Assembly: GCA_025922945.1 (NCBI GenBank)
Contig: JAICGW010000009.1
Location: 1 to 46,049, forward strand
DNA length: 46,049 nt
Reading direction: 5' to 3'
DNA from: Acidimicrobiia bacterium
GTDB lineage: Bacteria; Actinomycetota; Acidimicrobiia; Spongiisociales; ZC4RG35
Shown here piece after piece: positions 18,994-27,679 of the stretch (positions are counted from its first letter, which is position 1; every line of letters starts with the position of its first letter). The notes beneath the pieces are model-generated. The model worked only from the letters and a program-made list of their open reading frames with translations. It was not told the origin of the DNA and searched no databases. A program made the position numbers and the translations under genes.

Positions 18994-19605
18994 CTACCAG
19001 CAGCCGGCGCTGGCGGCCCAAGGCGACCAGCCCTCCGTGTAGACCAGATATGCCGCTGCGGCGACGTTGGCGACGGGGTCGAAGATCGAGGCGCCGGGCA
19101 ATCCCACCAGGGCCGCCCGTTCGGGCCAATACCTGGGGATGTGTTGAAAAAGCCCGGCCGCCCCCGACGATGGGTTCTGGGCGTTGGGATCGCCCCCCGA
19201 TTCACAGGAAATGACCCGAAGAGCCTTGTCGACGTCGGTGGGGGCGAAGTACGAGCTCACCAGACTTCGCCACTCCTCTACTGGTCTCGGTGCCGGCGCA
19301 GGCGCGGGGATGCGGGGCGCTGGCGGGCTGGCAACGGTCGGCTTGGTCGTAGTGGTGGTGGTCGTCGTGGTCGTTGTCGTGGTCGGCCTGGTCGGAACGG
19401 GATCGGCGATGGGGTCCGCACAGGGACTAGCGCAGTAATCCTCGGGCCAGGGCATCAGCAGCGGAGGCTCGGAAGCCGGATTCGCTCTCAGCTCGAGATA
19501 CTTGGGCTCTAGGCCGGCGCCGTCGACGGTCGGGGCCATCGCGGTTCCGACCGCGAAGAGCATGAAGATGATCGATAATGAAAGGGCCGGGCGCCAGCGA
19601 CGCAC
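18994..19605 (-). CDS. Secreted lysozyme-like/SLT transglycosylase-type protein with poly-Thr/Pro linker
   Basis: Signal peptide MRRWRPALSLSIIFMLFAVGTAMA, 13-Thr tract, C-terminal VISCESGGDPNAQNPSSGAAGLFQHIPRYWPERA. Confidence 0.85.
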   Translation of the reverse strand: MRRWRPALSLSIIFMLFAVGTAMAPTVDGAGLEPKYLELRANPASEPPLLMPWPEDYCASPCADPIADPVPTRPTTTTTTTTTTTTTKPTVASPPAPRIPAPAPAPRPVEEWRSLVSSYFAPTDVDKALRVISCESGGDPNAQNPSSGAAGLFQHIPRYWPERAALVGLPGASIFDPVANVAAAAYLVYTEGWSPWAASAGCW

Positions 19606-19736
19606 AAAGTCTCCTTGTCAGGCATAACCAAGGGCGTGCCAGGACGAATCGAAAACCAGATCCGCGCCCGGAGTTCCGCCCAACTCCGCCGGCCACGCTA
19701 GGCCGGGATGGAAAACTGTGGCAAGCTGGCCGAACC

Positions 19737-20108
19737 ATGGGAGGACCGCTCCGGCCGGAGATGGTGGGCGTGCTGATCCACACCAGTGAGGTGGGATTCC
19801 CGGAAATGAGGCGGTTTTATGCCGAAATTCTGGGCCTACGCCCTCGTTCGGATCGCGCCGGGTTCGTCAATTTCGAGTGGGGTCGCCTTCGCCTCACCCT
19901 CCACCTCCACGACAGGGTTAGGGGAGCTGCGGCCGACCCAGATCGAGTTCTCCTCAACTTCGCGGTCGACGATCTCGCCGCCTGGCACCTGCATCTCCAG
20001 GCCGTGGGGACTCCATGTCTGCGGACACCGGCCACCGAGCCCTGGGGCGGGGAGGTTGCCACCTATTCCGATCCCGACGGCAACCTGCTCCAACTCATCC
20101 AGTTCTAG
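19737..20108 (+). CDS. VOC family protein
   Basis: VGVLIHTSEVGFPEMRRFYAEILGLRPRSDRAGFVNFEWG ... ATYSDPDGNLLQLIQF. Start at 19737 or 19761. Confidence 0.85.
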   Translation: MGGPLRPEMVGVLIHTSEVGFPEMRRFYAEILGLRPRSDRAGFVNFEWGRLRLTLHLHDRVRGAAADPDRVLLNFAVDDLAAWHLHLQAVGTPCLRTPATEPWGGEVATYSDPDGNLLQLIQF

Positions 20109-20536
20109 AGCAAGTTCGCCTCAACTGTGATCTCGACGTTGCCTTTCAGCGCGTTCGACACCGGGCATCCGTCTTTGGCGCCATTGGCGGCGTCGACAAA
20201 AGCCGCTTGGTCGATGTCGGGGATGTCGCCGATGGTCTTGAGAGCCATGCGGACAAGCCTCCACCCTGGTTCGACCTTCTCAAAGCTGGCAGTGGCCGTG
20301 GTCTCAAGCGTGGTGGCGGTAAAGCCGGCCCGCGCCAGCCCCGCCGCCAGAGCCATGTTGAAGCAGGCCGCGTGCGCAGCCGCGATCAACTCTTCAGGGC
20401 TCGTCTTCCCTTGAGGGGACTCGGTGCGGCTCGGCCAACTCACCGGCAGCGGACCTCCGAGACCGGTGCCCAGGGTCACCTCACCCGATCCCTCGGCCAA
20501 ATTTCCCTGCCAGACCGACTGCGCGCGACTATCCAT
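20105..20536 (-). CDS. OsmC family peroxiredoxin
   Basis: TSPEELIAAAHAACFNMALAAGLARAGF and GCPVSNALKGNVEITVEA. Confidence 0.92.
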   Translation of the reverse strand: MDSRAQSVWQGNLAEGSGEVTLGTGLGGPLPVSWPSRTESPQGKTSPEELIAAAHAACFNMALAAGLARAGFTATTLETTATASFEKVEPGWRLVRMALKTIGDIPDIDQAAFVDAANGAKDGCPVSNALKGNVEITVEANLL

Positions 20537-20595
20537 CCACGCCTCCTTGCTTTGAGAACCCGTCCGGATGCCGGCCGATGGTAAGCCGGATCGAA

Positions 20596-20623
20596 TCTCA
20601 GGAAGCTCTCAGCCAATTCTCGG
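20596..20623 (+). promoter_or_regulatory. Triple 11-bp-period direct repeat TCTCAG-N5-TCTCAG-N5-TCTCGG upstream of the response regulator
   Basis: TCTCAGGAAGCTCTCAGCCAATTCTCGG, ending 22 bp before the ATG at 20646. Confidence 0.75.
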
Positions 20624-20645
20624 GGTTCTGGGCTTACATGCAGGG

Positions 20646-21344
20646 ATGCCAGAAGCGGCTGCCCAGCTCCTGGTCGTTGATGACGAAGACAGCCTGGCCG
20701 ACATGGTCGCCACCGCGCTTCGCTTCGCCGGCTACCGGGTGGCGGTGGCGGCGGGAGGAATCGATGCCCTCAAGGCGGTGCGGACGGCACCGCCGGACCT
20801 CGTGGTTCTCGACGTCAACCTTCCCGATCTCGACGGTTTCGAGGTCTGTCGTCGTTTGCGTCGCGACGGGCATGAGATGCCGGTTATTTTCCTCACCGCC
20901 CGAGACGGTCTCGACGACCTCCGTACCGGTTTTCGCCAGGGAGGCGACGACTACCTGACGAAGCCGTTCAGTCTTGAAGAGCTCGGGCTTCGCATCGAAG
21001 CCCTCCTCCGCCGCAGCCGGGGTGACGCATACGAGCCCCGTCGCATCACCACCGGCGAACTCGTGATCGACGAAGATGCCCACCAGGTCTGGGTAGGCGA
21101 CGAGCAGGTGATGCTGTCCCCCACCGAATATCGCCTCCTGCGCTACCTGACCCTGAATCGAGATCGGGTGCTCTCGAAGGATCAGATTCTTGACTACGTC
21201 TGGCAGTACGACTTCGGTGGCAACCCCGGAATAGTTGAGACATACATCGGTTACCTGCGCCGCAAGCTCGGTGGTCCCGTTGCGAATCGGATCGAAACCG
21301 TGCGCGGGTTCGGCTACGTGCTGCGCAGTCCTTCCCGAGCCTGA
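20646..21344 (+). CDS. OmpR-family response regulator
   Basis: MPEAAAQLLVVDDEDSLADMVATALRFAGYRV...LDVNLPDLDG...YLTKPFSLEELGLR plus winged helix (GNPGIVETYIGYLRRKLG). Confidence 0.95.
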   Translation: MPEAAAQLLVVDDEDSLADMVATALRFAGYRVAVAAGGIDALKAVRTAPPDLVVLDVNLPDLDGFEVCRRLRRDGHEMPVIFLTARDGLDDLRTGFRQGGDDYLTKPFSLEELGLRIEALLRRSRGDAYEPRRITTGELVIDEDAHQVWVGDEQVMLSPTEYRLLRYLTLNRDRVLSKDQILDYVWQYDFGGNPGIVETYIGYLRRKLGGPVANRIETVRGFGYVLRSPSRA

Positions 21345-21346
21345 GG

Positions 21347-22711
21347 ATGACCCTCCGCGCCCGCCTCGTCCTGGCCGTCACCGCCCTCCTCGTCGGAGTG
21401 ATTGTGACATTCGGCTACGTGGCCGCGCAAAGCCATCGTCGAGTGTTGCTCGCCCAGATTGACCAGCGCCTCGAATCCGCTCTCGCCCAGGCGGCTCGCT
21501 TGCGACCCGGTGGTGGAGGAGCTGGAGGCGATCGGATCTTCGCCGAGCTGATCCTCGATCCAAGCGGTGACGTCGTTGCCAGTTCACCGTCGGGCATTCG
21601 TGGCGCTCTCGATCCACTTCCCGATATCAGCCGCCTCCCCGCTCTCCAACCCGGTGACAGACGGGTGCTAACCCTCCCGGCAGCCGGCGCGAATTTCGCC
21701 TTTCGGGCCGGGGTTCTCCGATCCCAACGAGGCTTCACTCTCATCGTGGCGCAGCCGTTGCGAGATGTGACGGCGGCCGGTGGGGCCTTGCAGCGACGAC
21801 TCTTCGCGGCTGGAGTCGTGATCCTCATCGGCGGCGGTGCCGTGTTCTGGTTGACGCTCCGTAGGGGATTACGGCCAGTGGACGACATGATCGCTACGGC
21901 CGCGGCGATCGCCGATGGCGATCTCTCGCGCCGCGTTCCGGAGGCCGATTCCGAAACCGAGCTCGGAAAGTTAGGTAACGCCCTGAATCACATGCTGGCA
22001 AACATCGAGCAGGCCTTCGACGCAGAAACCAGAGCGAAGCTCCGTTTGAAGCAATTCGTCGCCGATGCCTCTCACGAGCTGCGTACCCCTATCGCCACCA
22101 TCTCTGGGTACACCGAACTTCATCGCAAAGGCGCTCTCGACCCCGACCCCGGGACAGATCACGCCATGAGCCGTATCGAATCCGAGAGCAGGCGCATGAA
22201 ACACCTGGTCGAGGATCTTCTTCTCCTCGCCCGCCTCGATCTTGACCAACCTCTCGAACGACAGCCGGTCGACCTTTCACGGATAGTGCATGACGCGGCG
22301 GCAGACAGCCGAGCGATCGATCCCCAAAGGCCAGTCGAGGAAGTGATAGGGGACGGTCTGCTGGTAGCGGGCGATCCAGAACGACTAACCCAGGTGGTAG
22401 CCAATCTGCTCCAGAATGCCCGCTCCCACACCCCGCCGGCTACTCCCATCCGAATCGAAGTGGGCAGGAGCAATGGGAACATCGAACTGGCCGTGAGCGA
22501 TCGCGGGCCCGGCTTCCCCCCCGCCGCGTTGGCGTCAGTGTTCGATCGCTTCTTTCGCGCTGACGACTCTCGCTCCCGCAAGAGCGGCGGCTCGGGATTG
22601 GGCCTTGCCATCGTCGAGGCGATCGCCCGTGCCCATGGCGGAAGCGCCCACGCTGAGAATCTGCCAGAAGCCGGTGCCCGGGTGGTCGTCCGCCTCCCAG
22701 CTCTCGGCTGA
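21347..22711 (+). CDS. HAMP-domain sensor histidine kinase
   Basis: FVADASHELRTPIATISGYTELHR; NLLQNARSHTP; SDRGPGFPPAALASVFDRFFRADDSRSRKSGGSGLGLAIVEAI. Confidence 0.96.
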   Translation: MTLRARLVLAVTALLVGVIVTFGYVAAQSHRRVLLAQIDQRLESALAQAARLRPGGGGAGGDRIFAELILDPSGDVVASSPSGIRGALDPLPDISRLPALQPGDRRVLTLPAAGANFAFRAGVLRSQRGFTLIVAQPLRDVTAAGGALQRRLFAAGVVILIGGGAVFWLTLRRGLRPVDDMIATAAAIADGDLSRRVPEADSETELGKLGNALNHMLANIEQAFDAETRAKLRLKQFVADASHELRTPIATISGYTELHRKGALDPDPGTDHAMSRIESESRRMKHLVEDLLLLARLDLDQPLERQPVDLSRIVHDAAADSRAIDPQRPVEEVIGDGLLVAGDPERLTQVVANLLQNARSHTPPATPIRIEVGRSNGNIELAVSDRGPGFPPAALASVFDRFFRADDSRSRKSGGSGLGLAIVEAIARAHGGSAHAENLPEAGARVVVRLPALG

Positions 22712-22780
22712 TTCCCAGGCCGTCGTCGGCCACCTCCCAGTTTGGCAACGCAGGCTTTGACCAGACGAAAGGAGTTGGAA

Positions 22781-23365
22781 ATGCCAACCAGCACGAGGCT
22801 GCGCTCGACCGTGATGATCGGAGCGATCGCCGCCATCTTGGGACTGCTACTCGGGGCCACCATCCTCGGACCGGGCACGGCGGGTGCCCAGGAGACACCT
22901 GGCCCGACCGCCCCGGACCCGAGCGCCGAACCGCCTGCCCGCAAGACGGAATGGATCCGGGGCGCCCTCGAGGCGCTAGTGACGGACGGAACCATCTCGG
23001 AGGAACAAGCCGACGCGGTGGCCGCCCACCTGGCGAATCAATGGGACTTCTCTGGTCGTCGGCTCCGTCGCTTCCATGCCGGGCTGGATGTGGCTGCTGT
23101 CACCATTGGGATCACGGAGGCAAACCTGGTGGAGGCTCTGCGAGACGGACAAACCGTGGCTGAGGTAGCCGAGGCGAACGGTGTCGATGCTCAGGCGGTC
23201 ATCGATGACCTTGTCGCCGAAGTGAACGCCCGGGTTGACGAAGCTGTCGACGATGGCCATCTCGACCCCGAACGAGCGGCCGAGATCAAGGCCAACGCGG
23301 TCGGGCGGATCACCGATTTCGTAGAGATTCGCTTTCCGAGGCACAGGCCGGCTCCCGCTGCCTGA
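22781..23365 (+). CDS. Secreted hypothetical protein with short helical repeat segments
   Basis: Signal peptide MPTSTRLRSTVMIGAIAAILGLLLGATILGPGTAGAQ; GTISEEQADAVAAHL and LRDGQTVAEVAEANGVDAQAVIDDLVAE. Confidence 0.75.
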   Translation: MPTSTRLRSTVMIGAIAAILGLLLGATILGPGTAGAQETPGPTAPDPSAEPPARKTEWIRGALEALVTDGTISEEQADAVAAHLANQWDFSGRRLRRFHAGLDVAAVTIGITEANLVEALRDGQTVAEVAEANGVDAQAVIDDLVAEVNARVDEAVDDGHLDPERAAEIKANAVGRITDFVEIRFPRHRPAPAA

Positions 23366-23379
23366 CCGGCTCTCGTGAA

Positions 23380-23432
23380 CCCCCCTGCGGCGCGCCGAGA
23401 GCGCTTGGGGGAGGCGCGCCCCGGGAGGGGGG
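23380..23432. terminator. GC-rich nested inverted repeat between convergent genes, possible bidirectional terminator or palindromic repeat
   Basis: Outer CCCCCC (23380-23385)/GGGGGG (23427-23432), inner GGCGCGCC (23389-23396)/GGCGCGCC (23413-23420). Confidence 0.5.
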
Positions 23433-23444
23433 CAGGAGAGGCAC

Positions 23445-24968
23445 TTAGTCAGACCAGGACCCGATCAACTCCTGCTTGAGCCGGGCGAGGCGTGGCGATA
23501 GCGATACGTGATAGACGTGGGGGTTGACCAACCGGCGCACACCGGGGTCGAGCCGTTCCAGGTCGGCGAGCCGCCGGGCTTGCGCAGCCAGGATCTCCTC
23601 ATGGGGCGTTGGACGCCCCTCGAGCTGCACCGGCTCCCCCAGCTCCTCTAGCTCGCTGACCCGCTCGGCCCCCAACCGTCGCTTGGTGCCCGCTTGGCTG
23701 GGATGGTGAAGTTCCAAGGGCGGCGAGGGATTCTCGTCCGCCAGGGCCAGGAGATCCGCCGTTGCCAGGCCCCGCTCGTCATAGATCCGCCAGGCTCTTT
23801 TGGCACCGGGGGTGAGAACCTTGGCCGGGGTGTCCGAGAGCTTGATGGCCGGGACCCACTCCCCCCGATCCTCGATCGCCGCCAACTTGTAGACCCCGTC
23901 GAGATAGGGATCTCCCTGCGAAGTCGCCAGCCGCGACCCGACCCCGTAAACCAGACGTCGAACGATTGCATCGCCATCGGTCCCCAGCCGGTGGGACTCG
24001 TCGAGTATCTGCTCGATGATCTGGCGGATCGTGATCTCGTCGAGCTCACTTGACAGCACGATGACTGTGTCGCCGAACCCGGCCGCGTCCAACATGGCCG
24101 CGGAGCGCACCGCCAGATAGGCGAGGTCGCCCGAATCGAGGCGGATTCCCAGGGGCTTGTGTCCCCCGGCCGCCAGCTTTTCGAAAACGGCGATGGCGTT
24201 GGGCACACCTGACTCGAGGGTGTCGATGGTGTCGACCAGCAACAAGCAGTCGTCGGGGTAGACGTCGGCGTAGGCGGAAAAAGCACCGAGCTCGCCCATG
24301 CCGAGGGCCATAAAGGCCTGCACCATCGAATGAGCATGGGTACCTCGCGGCAGAAAGCCCAGCTCGTAGGAACGGCCCACCAAAGACGAGCCCGAGGCGC
24401 CCCCGATCAGTGCCGCCCTGACGACAGAGTGCGCTCCCGAGCCCTGGGCCCGGCGAGCACCGAACTCGAGCACGTTCCCACCCCGGGCCGCTTCCCAGAG
24501 ACGCGAGGCCTTGGTAGCGATGAGCGTTTCGAAGTTGAGGTGGTTGAGCAGGGCGGTCTCGACGAGCTGGCAGAGGATCAGGGGACCCTCGACCACCGTC
24601 AGCGGCACGCCCGGGTGGACGACCCTTCCTTCGGGGATCGCCGTCAGCCGCAGCGCGGAGAAATCGGCGTGCTCTCCGAGCCAGTCGAGAAAGTCGGGCG
24701 AGAACATCTTGTCGCCGGTAGTCGTCGGGTGACCAGCGATGGGATCGATTTCGAAAGGATCGAAGTGGGCGCCTTTCAGCCAATCGAGGAACGTGCGGAG
24801 CCCGGCGGTGACCGCATATCCGGCCTGATGGGCTCCGTAGTCGGGATAGCTGCGAAAAAAGTGCTCGAAGCGAGCCGGACGTTCATGAAGGCCGGCCCGG
24901 AAATACACCTGGGCCATCGTCAACTGGTACTGATCGGTGAGCAGAACGTCAGAGGCCAAATCACGCAT
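23445..24968 (-). CDS. pncB: Nicotinate phosphoribosyltransferase
   Basis: [82 protein letters not shown]. Confidence 0.92.
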   Translation of the reverse strand: MRDLASDVLLTDQYQLTMAQVYFRAGLHERPARFEHFFRSYPDYGAHQAGYAVTAGLRTFLDWLKGAHFDPFEIDPIAGHPTTTGDKMFSPDFLDWLGEHADFSALRLTAIPEGRVVHPGVPLTVVEGPLILCQLVETALLNHLNFETLIATKASRLWEAARGGNVLEFGARRAQGSGAHSVVRAALIGGASGSSLVGRSYELGFLPRGTHAHSMVQAFMALGMGELGAFSAYADVYPDDCLLLVDTIDTLESGVPNAIAVFEKLAAGGHKPLGIRLDSGDLAYLAVRSAAMLDAAGFGDTVIVLSSELDEITIRQIIEQILDESHRLGTDGDAIVRRLVYGVGSRLATSQGDPYLDGVYKLAAIEDRGEWVPAIKLSDTPAKVLTPGAKRAWRIYDERGLATADLLALADENPSPPLELHHPSQAGTKRRLGAERVSELEELGEPVQLEGRPTPHEEILAAQARRLADLERLDPGVRRLVNPHVYHVSLSPRLARLKQELIGSWSD

Positions 24969-24988
24969 GCGCTATCTAACCTCGTTCC

Positions 24989-25579
24989 GTGCCTCACTAC
25001 CTCTTCCAAGAGAACCAAGCCCTCGTCATCGTGGATTGCCAAAACGACTTCGCCGATCCCAACGGGAGTCTCTATGTCAAGGGCGGGGAGGAGATCGCGG
25101 TGGCCATCAACGAAATTGTGATCGAGGCGGGACGCAGAGGGGTGCCGGTGTTCTACACCCAGGACTGGCACCCCGACTCCACTCCCCATTTCGAAAAGGA
25201 CGGAGGTATCTGGCCCGTGCATTGCGTCATGGGAACGTGGGGAGCTGAGATCCACCCCGCACTGGCGGTAGAAGGGCCGGTGGTCCGCAAGGGCGCCAAT
25301 GGCGAGGATGGATATTCGGGCTTCACGATGCGGGATCCAGAGAGCGGTGAGGAGCAGCCAACTGAGCTGGCAGCCCTGCTCACCAAGGCAAGTCCGTCCG
25401 AGTTGGTCGTGTGCGGGCTGGCTCTCGACTATTGCGTGAAGGCCACTGCCCTGGACGGGTTGCGCCTCGGCTGGAAAGTATCGGTGCCTTTGGCCCTCAC
25501 GGCTGCTGTCGGCCTCAACCCCGGTGACGGCGACAGGTCAATCACCGAGCTGAATGCCGCAGGAGCCAACGTCGTTTAG
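24989..25579 (+). CDS. pncA: Isochorismatase-family nicotinamidase
   Basis: ALVIVDCQNDFADPNGSL, TQDWHPDSTPHF, VHCVMGTWGAEIHP, VCGLALDYCVKATALDG. Confidence 0.92.
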   Translation: MPHYLFQENQALVIVDCQNDFADPNGSLYVKGGEEIAVAINEIVIEAGRRGVPVFYTQDWHPDSTPHFEKDGGIWPVHCVMGTWGAEIHPALAVEGPVVRKGANGEDGYSGFTMRDPESGEEQPTELAALLTKASPSELVVCGLALDYCVKATALDGLRLGWKVSVPLALTAAVGLNPGDGDRSITELNAAGANVV

Positions 25580-25611
25580 CGGACCGCTGATCCACCCGGC
25601 CTCGTAAGATC

Positions 25612-25701
25612 GCGTGGCCGGTCGACACGGAACTCACGATCGACCGGCCACGCTGGCCGACAAGCTCCGGCGGGCGTTGGGGACCGTCCCGGCCCGCCGG
25701 A
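25612..25701. terminator. Two consecutive perfect hairpins between convergent pncA and SBP genes
   Basis: GCGTGGCCGGTCGA (25612-25625)/TCGACCGGCCACGC (25640-25653), then TCCGGCGGGC (25666-25675)/GCCCGCCGGA (25692-25701). Confidence 0.65.
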
Positions 25702-25716
25702 ACTCTGGCGTTCTTG

Positions 25717-27597
25717 TTACTTGACACTCCTCACCAATGACTGCATCCCCTCCAGGTTCTGGATTCCGGAGAGTGTCTCGAGAAACGGATAGTCGACGGA
25801 GCTTTCTCGATAGACCTCGAAGATTCCCGAGTCGAAAAGAATCACGTAGGGCTTCTCGGCGGCGATGACTTCCTCCATGCTCCATAGGAGGTCGTAGGCC
25901 TCGGCCGCATCGCGGGTGGAGTTGTAGCGATCAAGCAACCGCTCGAAATTTGCGTCATTGAAGCCGGTGGCGTTGTTGCCTCCGGTGGTGATGGTGTCAT
26001 GTCGCGCCGACCAGAAGGCTTCGTGGTGAGTGGGCCAGGCCGGGCTTCCCAGCGTCCAGCCGAGGATGAACATGTCGAAGTCGAGTTCCCCCTCTGAGTT
26101 GGGGACGTACACGCGAGAGATCAGGGTGTCGAAGTCAGTCGGGTTGGCCTCGGCTTGGAAACCGAGTTGCTCGAGCCACGTTTCCATCCAGACTGCGTAG
26201 GTGGCACGCAACGGGTCGTAACCGGGACCGGGGGCGAGGATTTCGAGGGTGGGCACAGCTCGACCCTCGTAAGAAATCCCCGAGCCCGGTAAGACGCCGT
26301 GGCCCTCGGCGTCCATCATTGGCTCTACCTTCCATGTGAATCCCGCCGACTCCAAGAGGTGGAGAGCCTGGGCCAGCCTTTCTTCGGTGGTCTTGCCGAC
26401 ATATGCGGACGCAATCTCGTCCGCCACGTCCTGGTTGAACCACCTCTGGTTCCCCCTCGGAATCGATGCATACATGGGAATGGCCGCTCCCTGGAGGACG
26501 CTCTCCGCCATGAACTCCTTGTCGATCATGAGCGCCAAGGCGTCGCGAAACTCCGGAATGCTCATCGGAAAACGTCTCAGGTTGAACGCCAGGTACCGGA
26601 AGCCATTGGTCCCATTGGTGATTGCGGCCAGGTTGGGGTCGCGGGCGAGTTCTCCCGCAAGACCGCGCGGCAATCCCAGCGGATTCAAGATGTAGTCGAT
26701 CTCACCGGCCCGCAGGGCCAGCGCGGCAGCCGCTTGGCTTTGATAGATGCTGAAGAAGGTGTCGCTGACGAAGGGGCCGTTGTCAAAGGCGAGCCCTCCC
26801 GATTCGACGCCCTTCGATCTTCCGTAATACGAGAGGTTGGCGATCGAGTGGGCGAAGGCCCCAGCTTCTAATTCATCGAAGATCATCGGTCCACCCGAGG
26901 GATCTCCCCTGCCGGAAGTCTGGTAGAGAGCGGCGACTGGGTCGCGGGTGGCCGAAGCGCTGACAACTGCTGCCTCCCAGAAGTGGGCGGGCATGATCGG
27001 AGCTACCCCAACACTGTGGGGCCAGACGGCGAGGCCCGGTGCCCGATTGAAATCGAACCGGACGGCGTGATCACCGATAGCTTCGACGTTGGTGAGACCG
27101 ATCTGATCGGGGTCGCCGGGGTCGGGAAGCGGATAGCCCTGAAGCCAATTACCCCCCAGCCCGAGGTCGCGCACCGTCTCGAAGGTAAAGACGACATCGG
27201 CCGACGTGATCGGCGCCCCGTCGCTCCAAGTGGCGTCCCTTCGCATCGGTACTGTCACTGCCCAGCCCGACGGACTCTCGATCGCTCTGGGGATGGCGGT
27301 CGTGGCGGCTAGGTCCGATTCCAATTCGACCCCCGGATAGTTCACGGTGAAGAGCGCCGGCTTCGTCGGAGCCAGGACATAGGTGTTCCACACGCTGGCG
27401 TCGGTGTCCTGGGCAGCCCAGAAATTGTCGGTGGTGGTCTCGCCCAGTAAGCCGATCTTGTAGCTCGAGAGCGGGTCGTCGACCTCAGGTGGGCTGAATT
27501 CTCCCAACCCCGGTGTCGCCTCGTAGATCGTCCGCTGACAGCCCGCGCCCAAGAGCAGGAAGACGATGGCTGCGAGCAGGAATCGGGATGTCGTCAT
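25717..27597 (-). CDS. ABC transporter substrate-binding lipoprotein (SBP_bac_5 peptide/oligopeptide family)
   Basis: Lipobox LLLGAGC; MRRDATWSDGAPITSADVVFTFE; FRYLAFNLRRFPMSIPEFRDALALMIDKE. Confidence 0.9.
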   Translation of the reverse strand: MTTSRFLLAAIVFLLLGAGCQRTIYEATPGLGEFSPPEVDDPLSSYKIGLLGETTTDNFWAAQDTDASVWNTYVLAPTKPALFTVNYPGVELESDLAATTAIPRAIESPSGWAVTVPMRRDATWSDGAPITSADVVFTFETVRDLGLGGNWLQGYPLPDPGDPDQIGLTNVEAIGDHAVRFDFNRAPGLAVWPHSVGVAPIMPAHFWEAAVVSASATRDPVAALYQTSGRGDPSGGPMIFDELEAGAFAHSIANLSYYGRSKGVESGGLAFDNGPFVSDTFFSIYQSQAAAALALRAGEIDYILNPLGLPRGLAGELARDPNLAAITNGTNGFRYLAFNLRRFPMSIPEFRDALALMIDKEFMAESVLQGAAIPMYASIPRGNQRWFNQDVADEIASAYVGKTTEERLAQALHLLESAGFTWKVEPMMDAEGHGVLPGSGISYEGRAVPTLEILAPGPGYDPLRATYAVWMETWLEQLGFQAEANPTDFDTLISRVYVPNSEGELDFDMFILGWTLGSPAWPTHHEAFWSARHDTITTGGNNATGFNDANFERLLDRYNSTRDAAEAYDLLWSMEEVIAAEKPYVILFDSGIFEVYRESSVDYPFLETLSGIQNLEGMQSLVRSVK

Positions 27598-27679
27598 CAG
27601 TCTCCAAGAACTCGGGGAGACGCTGGTCCCGGTGCGCTCGGCCTTTTATGCCTCCGAGTGGCCGTTGCATTTCATGGGA

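Noticed and set aside
24330-25121. 263-aa plus-strand ORF
   Set aside because: Antisense to pncB and overlapping pncA in another frame; pncB/pncA motifs are decisive.
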